Numbered from the stretch's first letter, positions 24,365 through 35,604 are shown. The stretch: DNA of 64,000 bases from Lepus europaeus (GCF_033115175.1 NC_084834.1:10947294-11011293), one strand, 5' to 3'. Numbers and translations: made by a program. The notes: generated by a model from the letters alone, not told the origin.

Positions 24365-24830
24365 TCTTTTATGACCTTGTCTAAATATGATCAGAGTCGG
24401 CAAACTTGGAAGGCTTCCATAGCCTTGGCAACTCATGATGACAGCCTAGGATGGTTACTGGCGCCATAAACTAGAGTGTCAATTTGTTGGGTCAACAACA
24501 GGAGCCACTGTGCACTTGCTCCTCATGTGGGATCTCTGTCCTTAATGTGCTGTACATTGTGATTTAATGCTATAACTAGTACTCAAACAGTATGTTTCAC
24601 TTTGTGTTTCTATGTGGGTGCAAACTGTTGAAATCTTTATACTAAATTGATCTTCTGTATATAAAGAGAATTGAAAATGAATCTTGATGCAAATGGAAGG
24701 GGAGAGGGAGCGGGAGAGGGGAGGGTTGTGGGTGGGAGGGAAGTTATGGGAGGGGGAAGCCATTGTAATCCATAAGCTGTACACTGGAAATTTATATTCA
24801 TTAAATAAAAGTTAAAAAAAAATAAAAAAA
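24365..24830 (+). other. rabbit L1 3'UTR and poly(A) end of the ORF1-only element
   Basis: Shares GGCTTCCATAGCCTTGGCA, AACAACAGGA-CCACTGTGCA, GGGTGCAAACTGTTGAAATC and GATCTTCTGTATATAAAGA with the independent L1 end at 9868-10570. A G-rich purine tract (about 24690-24758) is followed by AATAAA at 24804-24809 and the tail. Similarity between the two copies starts near CTTGTCTAAATA, marking the cargo/3'UTR junction at about 24365-24375. Confidence 0.85.
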
Positions 24831-24849
24831 GAAGTATTTGCATATGATA
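24831..24849 (+). repeat. right target-site duplication of the ORF1-only L1
   Basis: Exact repeat of 19700-19718, immediately after the A-rich tail (AAATAAAAAAA). Proves that everything between was inserted together by target-primed reverse transcription. Confidence 0.95.
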
Positions 24850-25734
24850 TAATAACATAAAAAATTATACCTGGACAGCAGAGAAATGGTTTCATATAAC
24901 TGATTCTGCTATAGTTTCCTTTTTAAAAATGATTTACTTATCTGTCAGGCAGAGTTACAGACAGTGAAAGAGAGACATCTTCCATTCACTGTTTCACTCC
25001 TCTGCCACGGCTTTGTTAATGTATCCTTCCATAAATGTGTTTGTACTATTTAATACAATGACATACTTTGCACAAGAAAACACAAAATAATTCCTGCACC
25101 TACTTGGAGTTCATTCTTAAATCTACTCAACCAGGTTATATGAAATATATAATGTAAATTAATAGACAAATTGGTAACATTAAAGTCTATAAAGGAAGAG
25201 AACTACTCTAGCCCTTATCTTTAACATACCTGAACTGAGGAAAAATAAGCTTTTAAACCAGGCAGAAACTTCTTAAGAGATCTTACACAGATCTTACTCA
25301 AAGGTATTCAAGAAACAAGGTTCACTAGCAGGAAGCAGAATCAAAAGCTCCGTTCGAACTGACAAATAGTCCATACATAAAGTAACCCCTCAAGGTCTTA
25401 CGTGTTGTCAAAGGCTGCCCTCAGGCACCACAGATATAACACAACTACATTACAACTTCCAGCTTATTATGTAACAGTAGAGTATCTCACTTTTATTGTT
25501 TGTCATCACCTGCTACTTCTCGCTATGCTAAGTATTTCTATTTCTCTCCATCGAAGGGGCTCTGCAACGTCCAGTTTGTCCAAGTTATACAAAATAAGAA
25601 TAAAAGTTTCTAAGTAAGGTATTTAATGTATTTTTATTTGAGCAAAGCATATGAACTTTATGAAACCTATCTTGGCAACTTATAAGACCCTATTTACTCA
25701 CTTGATGACCTTAGTAGTGTTCAAAATGGTAACA
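24850..25734. other. unassigned sequence downstream of the ORF1-only L1
   Basis: Apart from a CSINE tail fragment (24922-25008) nothing recognised. It is the continuation of the pre-insertion site at 19699. Confidence 0.5.
24922..25008 (-). mobile_element. CSINE fragment (reversed tail)
   Basis: AAAATGATTTACTTATCTGT CAGGCAGAGTTACAGACAGT, ending after about 87 bases. Confidence 0.7.
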
Positions 25735-25855
25735 AATCATTTACTCCTCCCAACAGCCCTATGAAGTGGCATTTTATTACCAGTGTAACTCTAAATGCAG
25801 CACAGGGAATGTGAAATAATACATCCAAGGCCAAAATACCAGAATGTGGCAAAGG
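25735..25855 (-). mobile_element. MIR fragment
   Basis: CTCCTCCCAACAGCCCTATG AAGTGGCATTTTATTACC is an antisense MIR core. Confidence 0.5.
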
Positions 25856-25877
25856 ATTCTTTATATTCTTTTTTTAA

Positions 25878-26193
25878 AGGGTTTATTTTATTTATTTGAA
25901 AGGTAGAGTTAGAGAGAGAGAGACAGAGAAAGAGGTATCTTCCATCTGCTGGTTCACTCCCAAAATAGCCTCAACACTAGGGCTGGGCCAAGCCAAAGCC
26001 AGGAGTCAGGAGCTTCATCTGAGTCTCCCAAGTGGGCACAAGGGCCCAGGGACTTGGACTATCTTCTATTGCTTTCCCAAGTACATTAGCAGGGAGCTGG
26101 TTCAGAAGTGGAGCAGTGGGACTCAAACTAGTGCCCATATGGAATGCCAGCATTTCAGGAGGCAGCTTAACCTAATGCTAGAACACTGACAAC
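25878..26193 (-). mobile_element. CSINE
   Basis: AGGGTTTATTTTATTTATTT to CTAATGCTAGAACACTGAC. Confidence 0.85.
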
Positions 26194-27059
26194 AGGATTA
26201 TTTATATTCTAATCTTGATAATCTGACACCAATATTTGTTCTCATATATGCCTATGGAGATATGCTATGCTACCTGATAACAACATAAACATATCAGTAT
26301 GTCTAGTACTCTCTGCTTTAGTAACTTTGATAAGCCTCTGGAAAAGAAGTTAGGATAATTAACTAGGTGATACCTGGAACATCAGAACCCTCAACTGCAT
26401 ACTTTTCCCTTTCCAAAGCTGCTCTAGTCATAACATTTTCAAAGATACAGCCTCACCTATCTATCTTATAATGACTCCAAACCCAAGAATTTTCATTGCC
26501 ATTGAAGATCTACTTGCCATAGTTTACAATTATTCCTTTTGAGATAGTCCTAAATGATCTTTGAATACCTATATAGTATTTGCATGTTGCACACTTAACA
26601 AATTTAAGTTGCAGATTTAAACAAAGAATTCTTTTGTTACTGTGTTATTTGACTCAATTCATTAGCTATTTTCCTACTACAGCAGGCCTTCTCAACTTGT
26701 ACTCATATATATGACATTACATATCTATTTACAAAGACATCTCATGTGCAAACTAATGATGACAACAAAATTAAACCAGAGATGTAAGCCCTCCCATCTT
26801 CCACAATACTTTATTTATTCTTGAAAACCACAATTTTCTGGCACCGTCAAACAAATGATATCCATTGTCAAAGCACCACTCATATTAGGTATACAAGTAA
26901 TATATAGAGTTCAATTATGAGAAATGTTGAAAAGCACCAAAATTATGACTTATTCTGAGATTATAAAAACCTTGCAGTATGTTCGAGCTAGAAGACTGTA
27001 CATAGCAATAGAATTTAATTTTGTACTACATCCAAGTCAATGAATGAAGCAATGGGCTA
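26194..27059. other. unassigned AT-rich sequence
   Basis: No gene, repeat or motif cluster recognised. Confidence 0.5.
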
Positions 27060-27240
27060 AAGTGCTGACAATACATCATCTCATTTAGCCATCAGAACAA
27101 CTCCTTCGGGCATATATATAATTACTATCATCATTTTACAGATAGAGAAACTAAGACGTAAGGTCTCACACCAAGCTAACAAGAACAGAAATCAGAATTG
27201 ATGCTGATCACAGCTCAAAAACTTGTGATCCTAACCGCTC
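27060..27240 (-). mobile_element. MIR fragment
   Basis: CATCTCATTTAGCCATCAGA, ATCATTTTACAGATAGAGAA and CTAAGACGTAAGGTCTCACA match the antisense MIR consensus layout. Confidence 0.75.
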
Positions 27241-27334
27241 ACAATGCTATCCTATATCTACTACGAAGCAACTCTGAATTTTCTGAAACACAGCTGCCTA
27301 ATGTTGTGATAATATACCATATTTGCATTTACAA

Positions 27335-27604
27335 TTTTATTTTTTATCTGAGAAGCAGAGAGAAAGATGGAGACAGAGTCAACTCCCGTCCACGGGTTCA
27401 CTCTCCAAATGGGCTGTGCTAAAGCTGGGAGTCAGAAACCTAATCCAGGCCTCACACATGAGTGGCCAGAACCCAGCTATTTGAGTCATCACCACTGCCT
27501 TCCAGGAAGAGAATTAGCAGGAAGCTGGAATCAGGAGCCAAGACTCAAACTCAGGTACTCCAATATGGAACACAGGCATCTTAACCATTAGGCCAAACAG
27601 CTGC
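27335..27604 (-). mobile_element. CSINE, old subfamily
   Basis: TTTTTTATCTGAGAAGCAGA ... AGAATTAGCAGGAAGCTGGA ... TTAGGCCAAACAGCTG. Confidence 0.75.
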
Positions 27605-27955
27605 TCCTCATATTTGTTTTTAACTCCATCATTTTGAGAAGGAAAATTATTTACCTTCATAAGCCACACACACACACCTTCCCACCTTAACTAATGATTA
27701 ATATTGATTCATATGAAGTCACTAACTCTCCCTTTCCTAAAAACTGCATTTGCTCCTCCACCACCATAAACAAACATTTTTCTGGACCAACAGTTGTGTT
27801 TTTTGTATAAAACTTACCACAGCTGTTAGTGGCAGCGGTCACTACCTTAGATGACTCTGGAACAATCTAATGCAAGTTCTTATGATTTATATAATAATGT
27901 CCACCACACCAAATGTTGAATAAAACCACCTGGAAAAAACAAGGAAATCATGCCC

Positions 27956-28660
27956 TGGCCATGAAATATGGAGGTAACTCTCCAATCACTGTACCAATCC
28001 CCACATGCAGGCCTCAATCATCACTTCTGAGATGATACTCGGCAAAGAAATGGTTCTTTCAATGTTCTCTTCATAGGGACAAATAATCTGATCAGGATAG
28101 GGTGGTACAGGGAAATTAACTGAGTTGTATTCATAAGCAGCTAAAGTAATTAAAGCTATATGTGGGCCCAGATAAAGCAGAAAGGTGCGCAGCCCTGTTC
28201 CAAGCCCAACAGAAGATAAAATTTCCAAGCCTATCCAGTAGGCATACAAGAGAAATTGTTTCTCTATATGTTGCACACACTGTTGATGTGCTCCTTCAAC
28301 ATAATAAGTAGCTATAAGCACAGCAAGCAGCAGTAAAAAAGACACCACAATGCTTTGATGATGCCATAATTTTGAGGTCCACTCCTTCAAGATTACAAGG
28401 ATTTCCAGAGAAAAATACTGCAAGGTAGTAAGTGGCTGTCTCTTCCTGATCCTTCCTCTTCTTTTCACTCATTGAAGAGGGACCTGAAATTCCCATTATG
28501 TTGTTCCTTGTTCACTGTTACATGTCTCTGGTCACAGTGTTTTTCATTCTCTGCCATTTCATAGATCAGTCTTGAGGAGCTGCCCCGACCCCAGCTTCTC
28601 CAGATCCTGGAAGTGGCTCCTGACTGACTCTCACACCCGCCACTGGGCTCTGGCCAACTA
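27956..28660 (-). pseudogene. VMP1: VMP1 processed pseudogene, 3'-truncated
   Basis: Seen: an intron-free stretch whose minus strand starts MAENEKHCDQRHV at 28557, preceded by about 100 bases resembling a 5'UTR, and continues through [35 protein letters not shown] and [17 protein letters not shown]. The reading frame is broken near 28484 (short deletion), near 28445 (about 20 bases missing before [12 protein letters not shown]) and near 28002 (one base missing), after which ELPPYFMARA can still be read before similarity stops at about 27956. Known: VMP1 is a multipass ER scramblase needed for autophagy and is encoded by many exons. Lack of introns and multiple frameshifts indicate a retrocopy. 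Odd: the 5' end is kept while the 3' two-thirds and poly(A) are gone, the reverse of usual L1-made truncation. Confidence 0.93.
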
Positions 28661-28844
28661 GAACCTGTATGCAATTTTCATTTTTTAAACAGGAAAAATA
28701 AAAAAAGTATCCCTTAGATAGTCTTACCAAAACAGAACCAATAGGATACTCTTTAATTTCTGATTCTTGGCTTTAAAATTTATCTATTGATTAGCAAATT
28801 TCTCTATTAATTAGTAGCTAGTATAGCCTTAATGAAATTACATT

Positions 28845-29230
28845 TTTGGCCGGCGCCGTGGCTTAACAGGCTAATCCTCCACCTTGCGGCGCCAGCACAC
28901 CGGGTTCTAGTCCCGGTCGGGGCACCGGATTCTATCCCGGTTGCCCCTCTTCCAGGCCAGCTCTCTGCTATGGCCCGGGAAGGCAGTGGAGGATGGCCCA
29001 AGTGCTTGGGTCCTCCACCTGCGTGGGAGACCAGGAGAAGCACCTGGCTCCTGGCTTCAGATCAGCGAGATGCACCGGCCGCAGTGGCCATTGGAGGGTG
29101 AACCAGCGGCAAAAAGGAGGACCTTTCTCTCTGTCTCTCTCTCTCACTATCCACTCTGCCTGTCCAAAAAAAAAGGAAGACCTTTCTCTCTTTCTCTCAC
29201 TATCCACTCTGCCTGTCAAAAAAAAAAAAA
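28845..29230 (+). mobile_element. CSINE, young subfamily, with duplicated 3' end
   Basis: Head GGCCGGCGCCGTGGCTTAAC; the last about 60 bases (GACCTTTCTCTC ... CACTCTGCCTGTC plus A run) occur twice in tandem (29113-29173 and 29174-29230). Flanked by GAAATTACATT at 28834-28844 and 29231-29241, so both tails were inserted together. Confidence 0.95.
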
Positions 29231-29639
29231 GAAATTACATTATTAAGACTAAGAATTAATTTCTTCCTGAAAACTTGAGGCTGAAGTCTTTCCTAATTTA
29301 ATTCTACAGTTATTATGTAAAGCTTTCATTGAATTACAAAACTTTGTATGACCAAAGATGGCAAAACTTGGTCTCTCTGACTTTCACCTTTATTATTATC
29401 TACTCCATAAATTCATAACCAAACTACACAATCCTCTTTACTGCAATCAGGAGACAAATAATAGTACATTTTTAATCTGGTAGTTTTATTTAGAACCTTA
29501 GAAAAGAAGACACTGAGAACATCCCAAGGAACTCTGGCAATTCCAAATGACATTAGGCATACATATCAAAACACGGCAACTTCTTCTAAAACACACCTTT
29601 TTTTGGTCATAATTCTTGTACAAAAACTTATGACTCACC

Positions 29640-30090
29640 AGGGCCTACAAGATCTTAACTAAGCTTACTTGGCACTCAAAGTTCTTCATGACTTAGTGCC
29701 AATCTACTGTTTCAATCATATGTGTACCACTCTCAGACACAATTCCTCCATTCTGGGCAGGATGGCCCCATAGTCATCTATTCCTTCCAACATGTGTAAT
29801 ACTCTTCTTGAATTATCTCAGCTTAAATCACCCCAACTCACTGTTTATTCAAAAGGCTCATCCTAAATCCAGGTTTTTCCTAAAACTGTTTGAAAACACA
29901 CTGATTCTACCATTCTGTGAATGTATGTGCATGCACCATACAGCATGCATTTGTCATTACGTATTATCTTATATTCTTGTTCATGTATTTATGAATGGCT
30001 CGTAAGTTTCTTGAGGGCAAATGCTGTCTCTCACATGCTTCTTGAATCTCTGGGAATACATCAAGTAGTCAATAAAGATTTACAGGAAAA
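29640..30090 (+). mobile_element. LINE-2 3' fragment
   Basis: The end reads CGTAAGTTTCTTGAGGGCAA ... GTCAATAAAGATTTA, the standard L2 3' terminus, preceded by diverged L2 sequence. Confidence 0.7.
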
Positions 30091-30308
30091 AAAGGATGCA
30101 AAAATTAACTTTAAATTACTTTAAATTTTATATGGATTTTAAGTTAATTCAACAAATTTCTAGAAAAGTTTGTTTCATACTTTGAGAAACTGAAGCAGAG
30201 GCACTAGATTGTGCTCCCTGAGATCTGCAGCTGTATCACATTCATCATTCATCATCTCCATAGCTGAATACAGGGCCTGACACATGGAAAACACTAGAAC
30301 ATTTAACT

Positions 30309-30657
30309 TGGGGCTGGCGCTATGGCACAGTGGGTTAAGCCACCATTTGAACTACTGGCATCCCTGTGGGTACCAGTTCCAGTCCCAGCTGCTCCACTTC
30401 TGGTCCAGATCCCTGCTAATGTGACCAGGAGAACAGCAGAAGATGGCCCAAGTCCTTGGGCCCCTGCACCTGTATGGGAGACCTGAGAGAAGCTCCTGGC
30501 TTAGGCCTGGCCCAGGCCTGGCCCAGCCCTGGCTGGTGTGGCCATTTGGAAAGTGAACCAGTGGATGGAAGATCAATCTCTCTCTGTCGCTCCCTCTCTT
30601 TCTCTGCAATGCTGACTTTCAAGTAAATAAATAAATCTTTAAAATAAAATTAAATAA
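30309..30657 (+). mobile_element. CSINE
   Basis: GGGGCTGGCGCTATGGCACA to TAAATAAATAAATCTTTAAA. Flanked by AACATTTAACT at 30298-30308 and 30658-30668. Confidence 0.93.
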
Positions 30658-30681
30658 AACATTTAACTCTTTTAACTAATT

Positions 30682-30972
30682 CATTTGTTTATTTATTTGA
30701 AAGGCAGAGTTTGAGAGAGAGAGAGAGAGAGATCTTTCATCCATTGGTTCATTCCCCAAATGGCCACACGGCTGGAGCTGTGCCAGGCCAAAGCCAGGAG
30801 TCAGGAGCTTCTTCCAGGTCTCCCATGTGGGTGCAGGGGCCCAAGCACTTGGGCCATCTTCTACTACCTTCCCAGGCACATTAGCAGGGAGTTAGATGGG
30901 AAGTGGAGCAGCCAGGACTTTAATGTCACAGGTGGTGGCTTTAACTGCTATGCCACAATGATGCTGGCCCCT
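30682..30972 (-). mobile_element. CSINE
   Basis: TTCATTTGTTTATTTATTTG AAAGGCAGAGTT to CACAATGATGCTGGCCCC. Head-to-tail neighbour of 30309-30657 in opposite orientation, making a potential hairpin. Confidence 0.9.
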
Positions 30973-31339
30973 AAATTTCACTTTCTAAAGTCACAAAATA
31001 AGAAATGGAAACCTGATTTCTGCTGCAATCCTCCTAAGACTGCATTAGTATCATGAAATTTTCTTTTGATTTCTCATATTTGTTCACATATTCTCCCTGA
31101 ATAGGCTACAAATACCACAAAGAAAAAAAGCTGTGCTTCTCTTCTTTAAAATGCTCTCAAAGCAACTAGCACAGTGCTGAGTACCTGCATAGTAGGTAGG
31201 CAATATTTCCATTAAATTTCTTAAAAGCAACATTAGGGCAGCTCATATATACTTATCTGCCCCATGTAAAAACATGCTCGTTACTCTTCCTATTGGGAAG
31301 ATTTACTTTTCATCATCTTTGGCACAAATTCTGAAACGC

Positions 31340-31745
31340 TATCTGCTAAGTCCCATACCCCAGTAAATATGCATCCACAAGCAATTACGGAGACAGATAG
31401 CTTATGGGGAGGGGGCATTCTTTGGTCAGGTCCCATGCTGGTCTGTGGTTAGGGGAAAGGGAGAGTTGGGGGGTGTGGCCTTGTGATTAATCACTGCCCA
31501 TACTGCTTAGGGGTATTTATCACAGCCCGCTGTCAGGTAAATCACTGGAAAAACACCTCTTCAGTAATTAATGTGAAGTGACGGATGGACAGCCCCTGGG
31601 CCCATTAATCAGGAACATCAGCAGCCTACTGAGATTATGAATGTCAGGATGCATAAACTGCCAGTGGATCAATAGGCCCAGGAATTCATCCAAGGCTCTC
31701 ATTTCCGAAGCATCTCCGGTACATTAGGCTCCCTCAACCCCTCCC
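31340..31745. promoter_or_regulatory. candidate conserved non-coding element (homeobox/RUNX-site cluster)
   Basis: A repeat-free, GC-richer island in AT-rich DNA. Within 400 bases it holds GATTAATCAC, GTAATTAATG, CCATTAATCAG and CAAGCAATTACGG (homeodomain cores), TGTGGTTAG (RUNX type) and TTTATCACAG. No coding frame or CpG island. The composition resembles vertebrate developmental enhancers; this is inference from motif density only. Confidence 0.3.
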
Positions 31746-32959
31746 CCAATCTTAAGCGAAACGCAAGTCTTCAAAGCGCAGAAGCTAAGGTCTAAAGTGA
31801 CCACTAGTAAGCGACCACAGCTAGAGAAGGTACCAAGATATGTGACATGAGCAGAAAGCACTATACTGATCCAGAGGGTCTCTCAGAAGGTTCAGTGTTC
31901 TGGAATAACCAGAAAGATACAGTTAACGTGAAATTATTCAGAGCCTGATTATCCACTTCAGGGTTTACCTGGCTTCTCAATAATTCAATATTTGCTACCT
32001 AAAAATCTAGGTAAAAACTTTGGCTTAAGAACCAATCACTGAATTATTTTTTAATTTAGCTTAACCTTATCCCTCATTACCATGATGAATGAGGAATTAC
32101 CAACAGAAGTACTTGCAGTATGGAAACATCAAAAGGATCTGCTCAACTTGTAGAACACTTTGGAATTGAAGAGAATTCCTGTCTACTTGTCATCCCAAGT
32201 TTAGCAGCATTTTATATGAGAAGTTAGGCAGGACTATGGCCTTATGTTGAATATACTCTAGGCTGGCAGTGATGGGAAGTTGACTGCACTTGCCGCCACA
32301 TCCCGCCAAACCCCAGTGCTGTGCTTTGTGGCCAGACCCAGGCCAGGGCTGCAATTGTTGGTTAGAAAGTGTCTCAGAGTTATGGCTGCCTGTTCCGCTA
32401 AATCTCATTCCATCCTACTGATGGATAGATGGACAGATGGCTGCTTGGTGAAAGCAGCATTATCAGCCAGCTTCTATGGAGCCTCTAAATGATGGATAGC
32501 CTTCTTTTTACTTCCTCCAAACCACCATCGATCCAAGCCATATTTCAGCGGTCAGAAGCCCAGGAATATTAATACACACAATCAGGTTAAGTTACTTGCA
32601 GTGTAAACCTCTAGAACAGAAATCCTAACACCTCTGCTTTGCTGTCATGAGCTAGGCTAAAACTGTTACAGTTTCATTCTTTCTAGCACTAACACAATGA
32701 ATTTCACCAACTCAAAGCCCAAAGGGAAGGACTGGGCTCCACTCCTAGCAGTACTTCAAAAGCTAGCTTGCCTGCCAAAGTTGTTACTCGCCAGTTCATT
32801 TCTGTGAAATGAACTCTACTGTAGTAGTAAAAAGATCTGTGAATACGTGTATCCAGTGAATTATGATATGATAAAATGATGAAAGTCAATGATAAAAAAT
32901 ACCAGCCGCAAACATGTGAGGAGACTTAGATATACAAGTTAACCTATTATCAACAAGGA
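31746..32959. other. unassigned, repeat-free sequence next to the candidate regulatory island
   Basis: No CSINE, L1 or MIR seen. The part at about 32190-32570 is GC-richer, with ACCAAAC/AAACCACC and CATTATCAGCC motifs, and may extend the candidate element at 31340-31745. Confidence 0.4.
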
Positions 32960-33301
32960 TGGGGCCGGTGTCATGACTCACTTGGTTAATCCTCTGCCTG
33001 TGGTGCCAGCATCCCATATGGGCACCGGGCTCTAGTCCTGGTTGCTCCTCTTACAGTCCAGCTCTCTGCTGTGGCCCGGGAGGGCAGTGGAGGATGGCCC
33101 AAGTGCTTGGGCCCCTGCACCCGCGTGGGAGACCAGGAGGAAGCACCTGGCTCCCTGGCTTCGGATCGGTGTAGCACCGGCCGTAGTGGCCATTTGGGGG
33201 TGAACAAACGGAAGGAAGACCTTTCTCTCTGACTCTCTCCCTCACTGTCTAGCTCTATCTGTCAAATAAAACAAAACAAAACAAAACAAAACAAAAAAAA
33301 A
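32960..33301 (+). mobile_element. CSINE with (AAAAC)n tail
   Basis: GGGGCCGGTGTCATGACTCA to CTATCTGTCAAATAAAAC and five AAAAC units. CAACAAGGA flanks it at 32951-32959 and 33302-33310. Confidence 0.93.
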
Positions 33302-34617
33302 CAACAAGGACAGATTAAAATTCTATCTTTTGTACATAATCCTAAAATGTTATTTCTATCTACTCTGCTTGACTGGCCTCTACTCTCTTGTATGTGTACA
33401 TATCAAATAGTAAATACTAATCATTGCCACCTTTCACAAGCATATTTCTGTATCCATATGTTTTGTTACCTTCTAATCACTCATCTCAGCTTGTCTATTT
33501 AGACTCTATGTCTTTCTTTTTTCTTGCATGTTATCCTGAGCTCTCAGATAGCAACTCAAGACTTGTATAACTGGACCTTATATCAAGTTTATTTACTCTG
33601 GTATGACTAGAATAAATGGACTCTTATTCCAGCTTTACGAAGATTCCCACAACACATATGCCTTCTTTTTCCAAATTCACTTATTCTCAAATGACTTCTC
33701 TAAATGCTTCATTATCAACTAGACCTCAGATCAGCTTGGCCTGGCTCCTAATCTTGGTCCCTCTTGACTGAATTACTGCCACTCTGAGCCAGCAGTCACA
33801 GAGCATTTGTTTGTATTTGTTTGTGAGGTTAGAAAAATGTCTCAATAGCATAGCAAATGTCTTTCTTTTTGCTGTATAGTTTATAATGTCTACAGTTCTG
33901 TTTCTATAAAAAAATCCACATATGCTACTGTTCAAAGATACTACTTTATTAATTTTTCAAATAAGGAAACCTTAATTTTTCAAATTTAATACCTCAATTT
34001 TTCAAATAAGGATAAAAAGTTATAATGTCCACAGTTACATATATTTACTGGCAAAGCAAGACTGAAACTTAGGTTGTAATCACAAGCAGTATGTCATTCT
34101 ACTATATTCCTATTTCTCAAATAGTTCCCTTTTATCCTTCAAATTTCAAAGAGTGGGAGTAATGAGGTTGAGTTTTGTCTCTGTGTCTATCTATGTATTT
34201 GGGGAAAAGAAGATGCACACAAATTATTAAATCTGGTCACCTATACTACTGTGCTTTCAATTAATGATACCCATAGGTCACCTTCGAGCTATTCACTGCT
34301 TTAAAGAACAAAATTAAACAAGTCCCTAACAACTAAAAACCTCTACTCTTCTTTTAAATATTTATCCCACTCCTAGCCAATAGATTAAAAAGGAAAAAAA
34401 TCAGAAAGATATTATGTAAGTATGCAAGTATTATCAGAGAATAAGACACTCTATGACTTAACCATCCTAACCATAAATGACAGATGAATAATAAGCCGTC
34501 TTTATTTCCAAGAATGCCACATTCTGGTCAAATACAGAGCACAAGCTAACTGACTAGACTTCACCCTCTGGTGGCCAAAATGTGTCATTACTGCATTTCC
34601 TGATTTCTAAGCTGCCT
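33302..34617. other. unassigned intergenic or intronic sequence
   Basis: AT-rich, with a short local repetition of TTAATTTTTCAAAT around 33950-34010. Nothing else recognised. Confidence 0.5.
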
Positions 34618-34627
34618 CTGTACTGAT

Positions 34628-34893
34628 TTTTTTTTTTTTTTTTGTATTTTTGACAGGCAGAGTGGACAGTGAGAGAGCGATCCGATGGCAGGAGCCAGGT
34701 GCTTTTCCTGGTCTCCCATGGGGTGCAGGGCCCAAGGACTTGGGCCATCCTCCACTGCACTCCCTGGCCACAGCAGAGAGCTGGCCTGGAAGAGGGGCAA
34801 CCGGGACAGAATCCGGTGCCCCAACCGGGACTAGAACCTGGTGTGCCGGCGCCGCTAGGCGGAGGATTAGCCTATTGAGCCGCGGCGCTGGCC
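34628..34893 (-). mobile_element. CSINE, young subfamily, with internal deletion
   Basis: T run, TTGACAGGCAGAGTGGACAG to GAGCCGCGGCGCTGGCC; lacks about 80 bases after the tail. Flanked by CTGTACTGAT at 34618-34627 and 34894-34903. Confidence 0.95.
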
Positions 34894-34951
34894 CTGTACT
34901 GATCTTAAAACTGAGAGAATCCTAGAAAATCATGTTGTGTAACTTCATCTT

Positions 34952-35273
34952 TTTTTTTTTGACAGGCAGAGTGGACAGTGAGAGAGAGAGAGAAAGGTCT
35001 TCCTTTTTGCCATTGGTTCACCCTCCAATGGCCGCTGCGGCCGGCGCATCTCGCTGATCCGAAGCCAGGAGCCAGGTGCTTCTCCTGGTCTCCCACACGG
35101 GTGCAGGGCCCAAGCACTTGGGCCATCCTCCACTGCCTTCCCGGGCCATAGCAGAGAGCTGGCCTGGAAGAGGGGCAACCGGGATAGAATCCGGCGCCCC
35201 GACCGGGACTAGAACCCAGTGTGCTGGCACCGCAAGGCGGAGGATTAGCCTGTTAAGCCACAGCGCCGGCCTA
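34952..35273 (-). mobile_element. CSINE, young subfamily, full length
   Basis: TTGACAGGCAGAGTGGACAG to AGCCACAGCGCCGGCCTA. Exact 13-base duplication GTAACTTCATCTT at 34939-34951 and 35274-35286. Confidence 0.96.
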
Positions 35274-35604
35274 GTAACTTCATCTTAAAGATGAGAAAAC
35301 TGGCTGAGGAACTTATTTAAGACTTACAGCTATTTGAGTGCAACTCAGATTAGAACCCAGATCACCTATCAATTAAAACAATAGTTTTATCACCATCACA
35401 GCTGTTTTATAGGACATATAAGAAGTAAAATTTAATCAAAGTTAATCATGCTGCAAAAATAATCACACAATGCATACCAAATCCAAATATATTATCCACA
35501 TTAATCCTCATCTCCATTAGTGTAAGTAATCAGGATAACTTTCCCAACCCATTCCCACAAAAATTGTGCCTCACACACTGGACAAGTACTTCACTACAAT
35601 TATT

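Larger units (their letters stand above)
19719..24830 (+). mobile_element. ORF1-only L1 retrotransposon (HAL1-type) with non-L1 cargo in place of ORF2
   Basis: Seen: a 5,112-base unit between two copies of GAAGTATTTGCATATGATA. It begins with an L1-type 5'UTR containing CAAGATGGCGG, carries an intact L1 ORF1 (20634-21671), then about 40 bases of inter-ORF spacer, then about 2.65 kb with no reverse transcriptase or endonuclease coding, and finally a rabbit L1 3'UTR with its G-rich purine tract, AATAAA and A-rich tail. Known: HAL1 elements are L1 derivatives that keep ORF1 and lose ORF2, so they must borrow ORF2p from full L1s. The perfect target-site duplication and open ORF1 point to a recent insertion as a single event. 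The cargo structure is inferred from absence of L1 ORF2 motifs and should be tested by genome-wide copy search. Confidence 0.85.

Noticed and set aside
28465-28674. Short minus-strand frame starting upstream of the VMP1 ATG as a separate small gene
   Set aside because: It is the VMP1 5'UTR plus the first 24 or so codons of the retrocopy before a frameshift.
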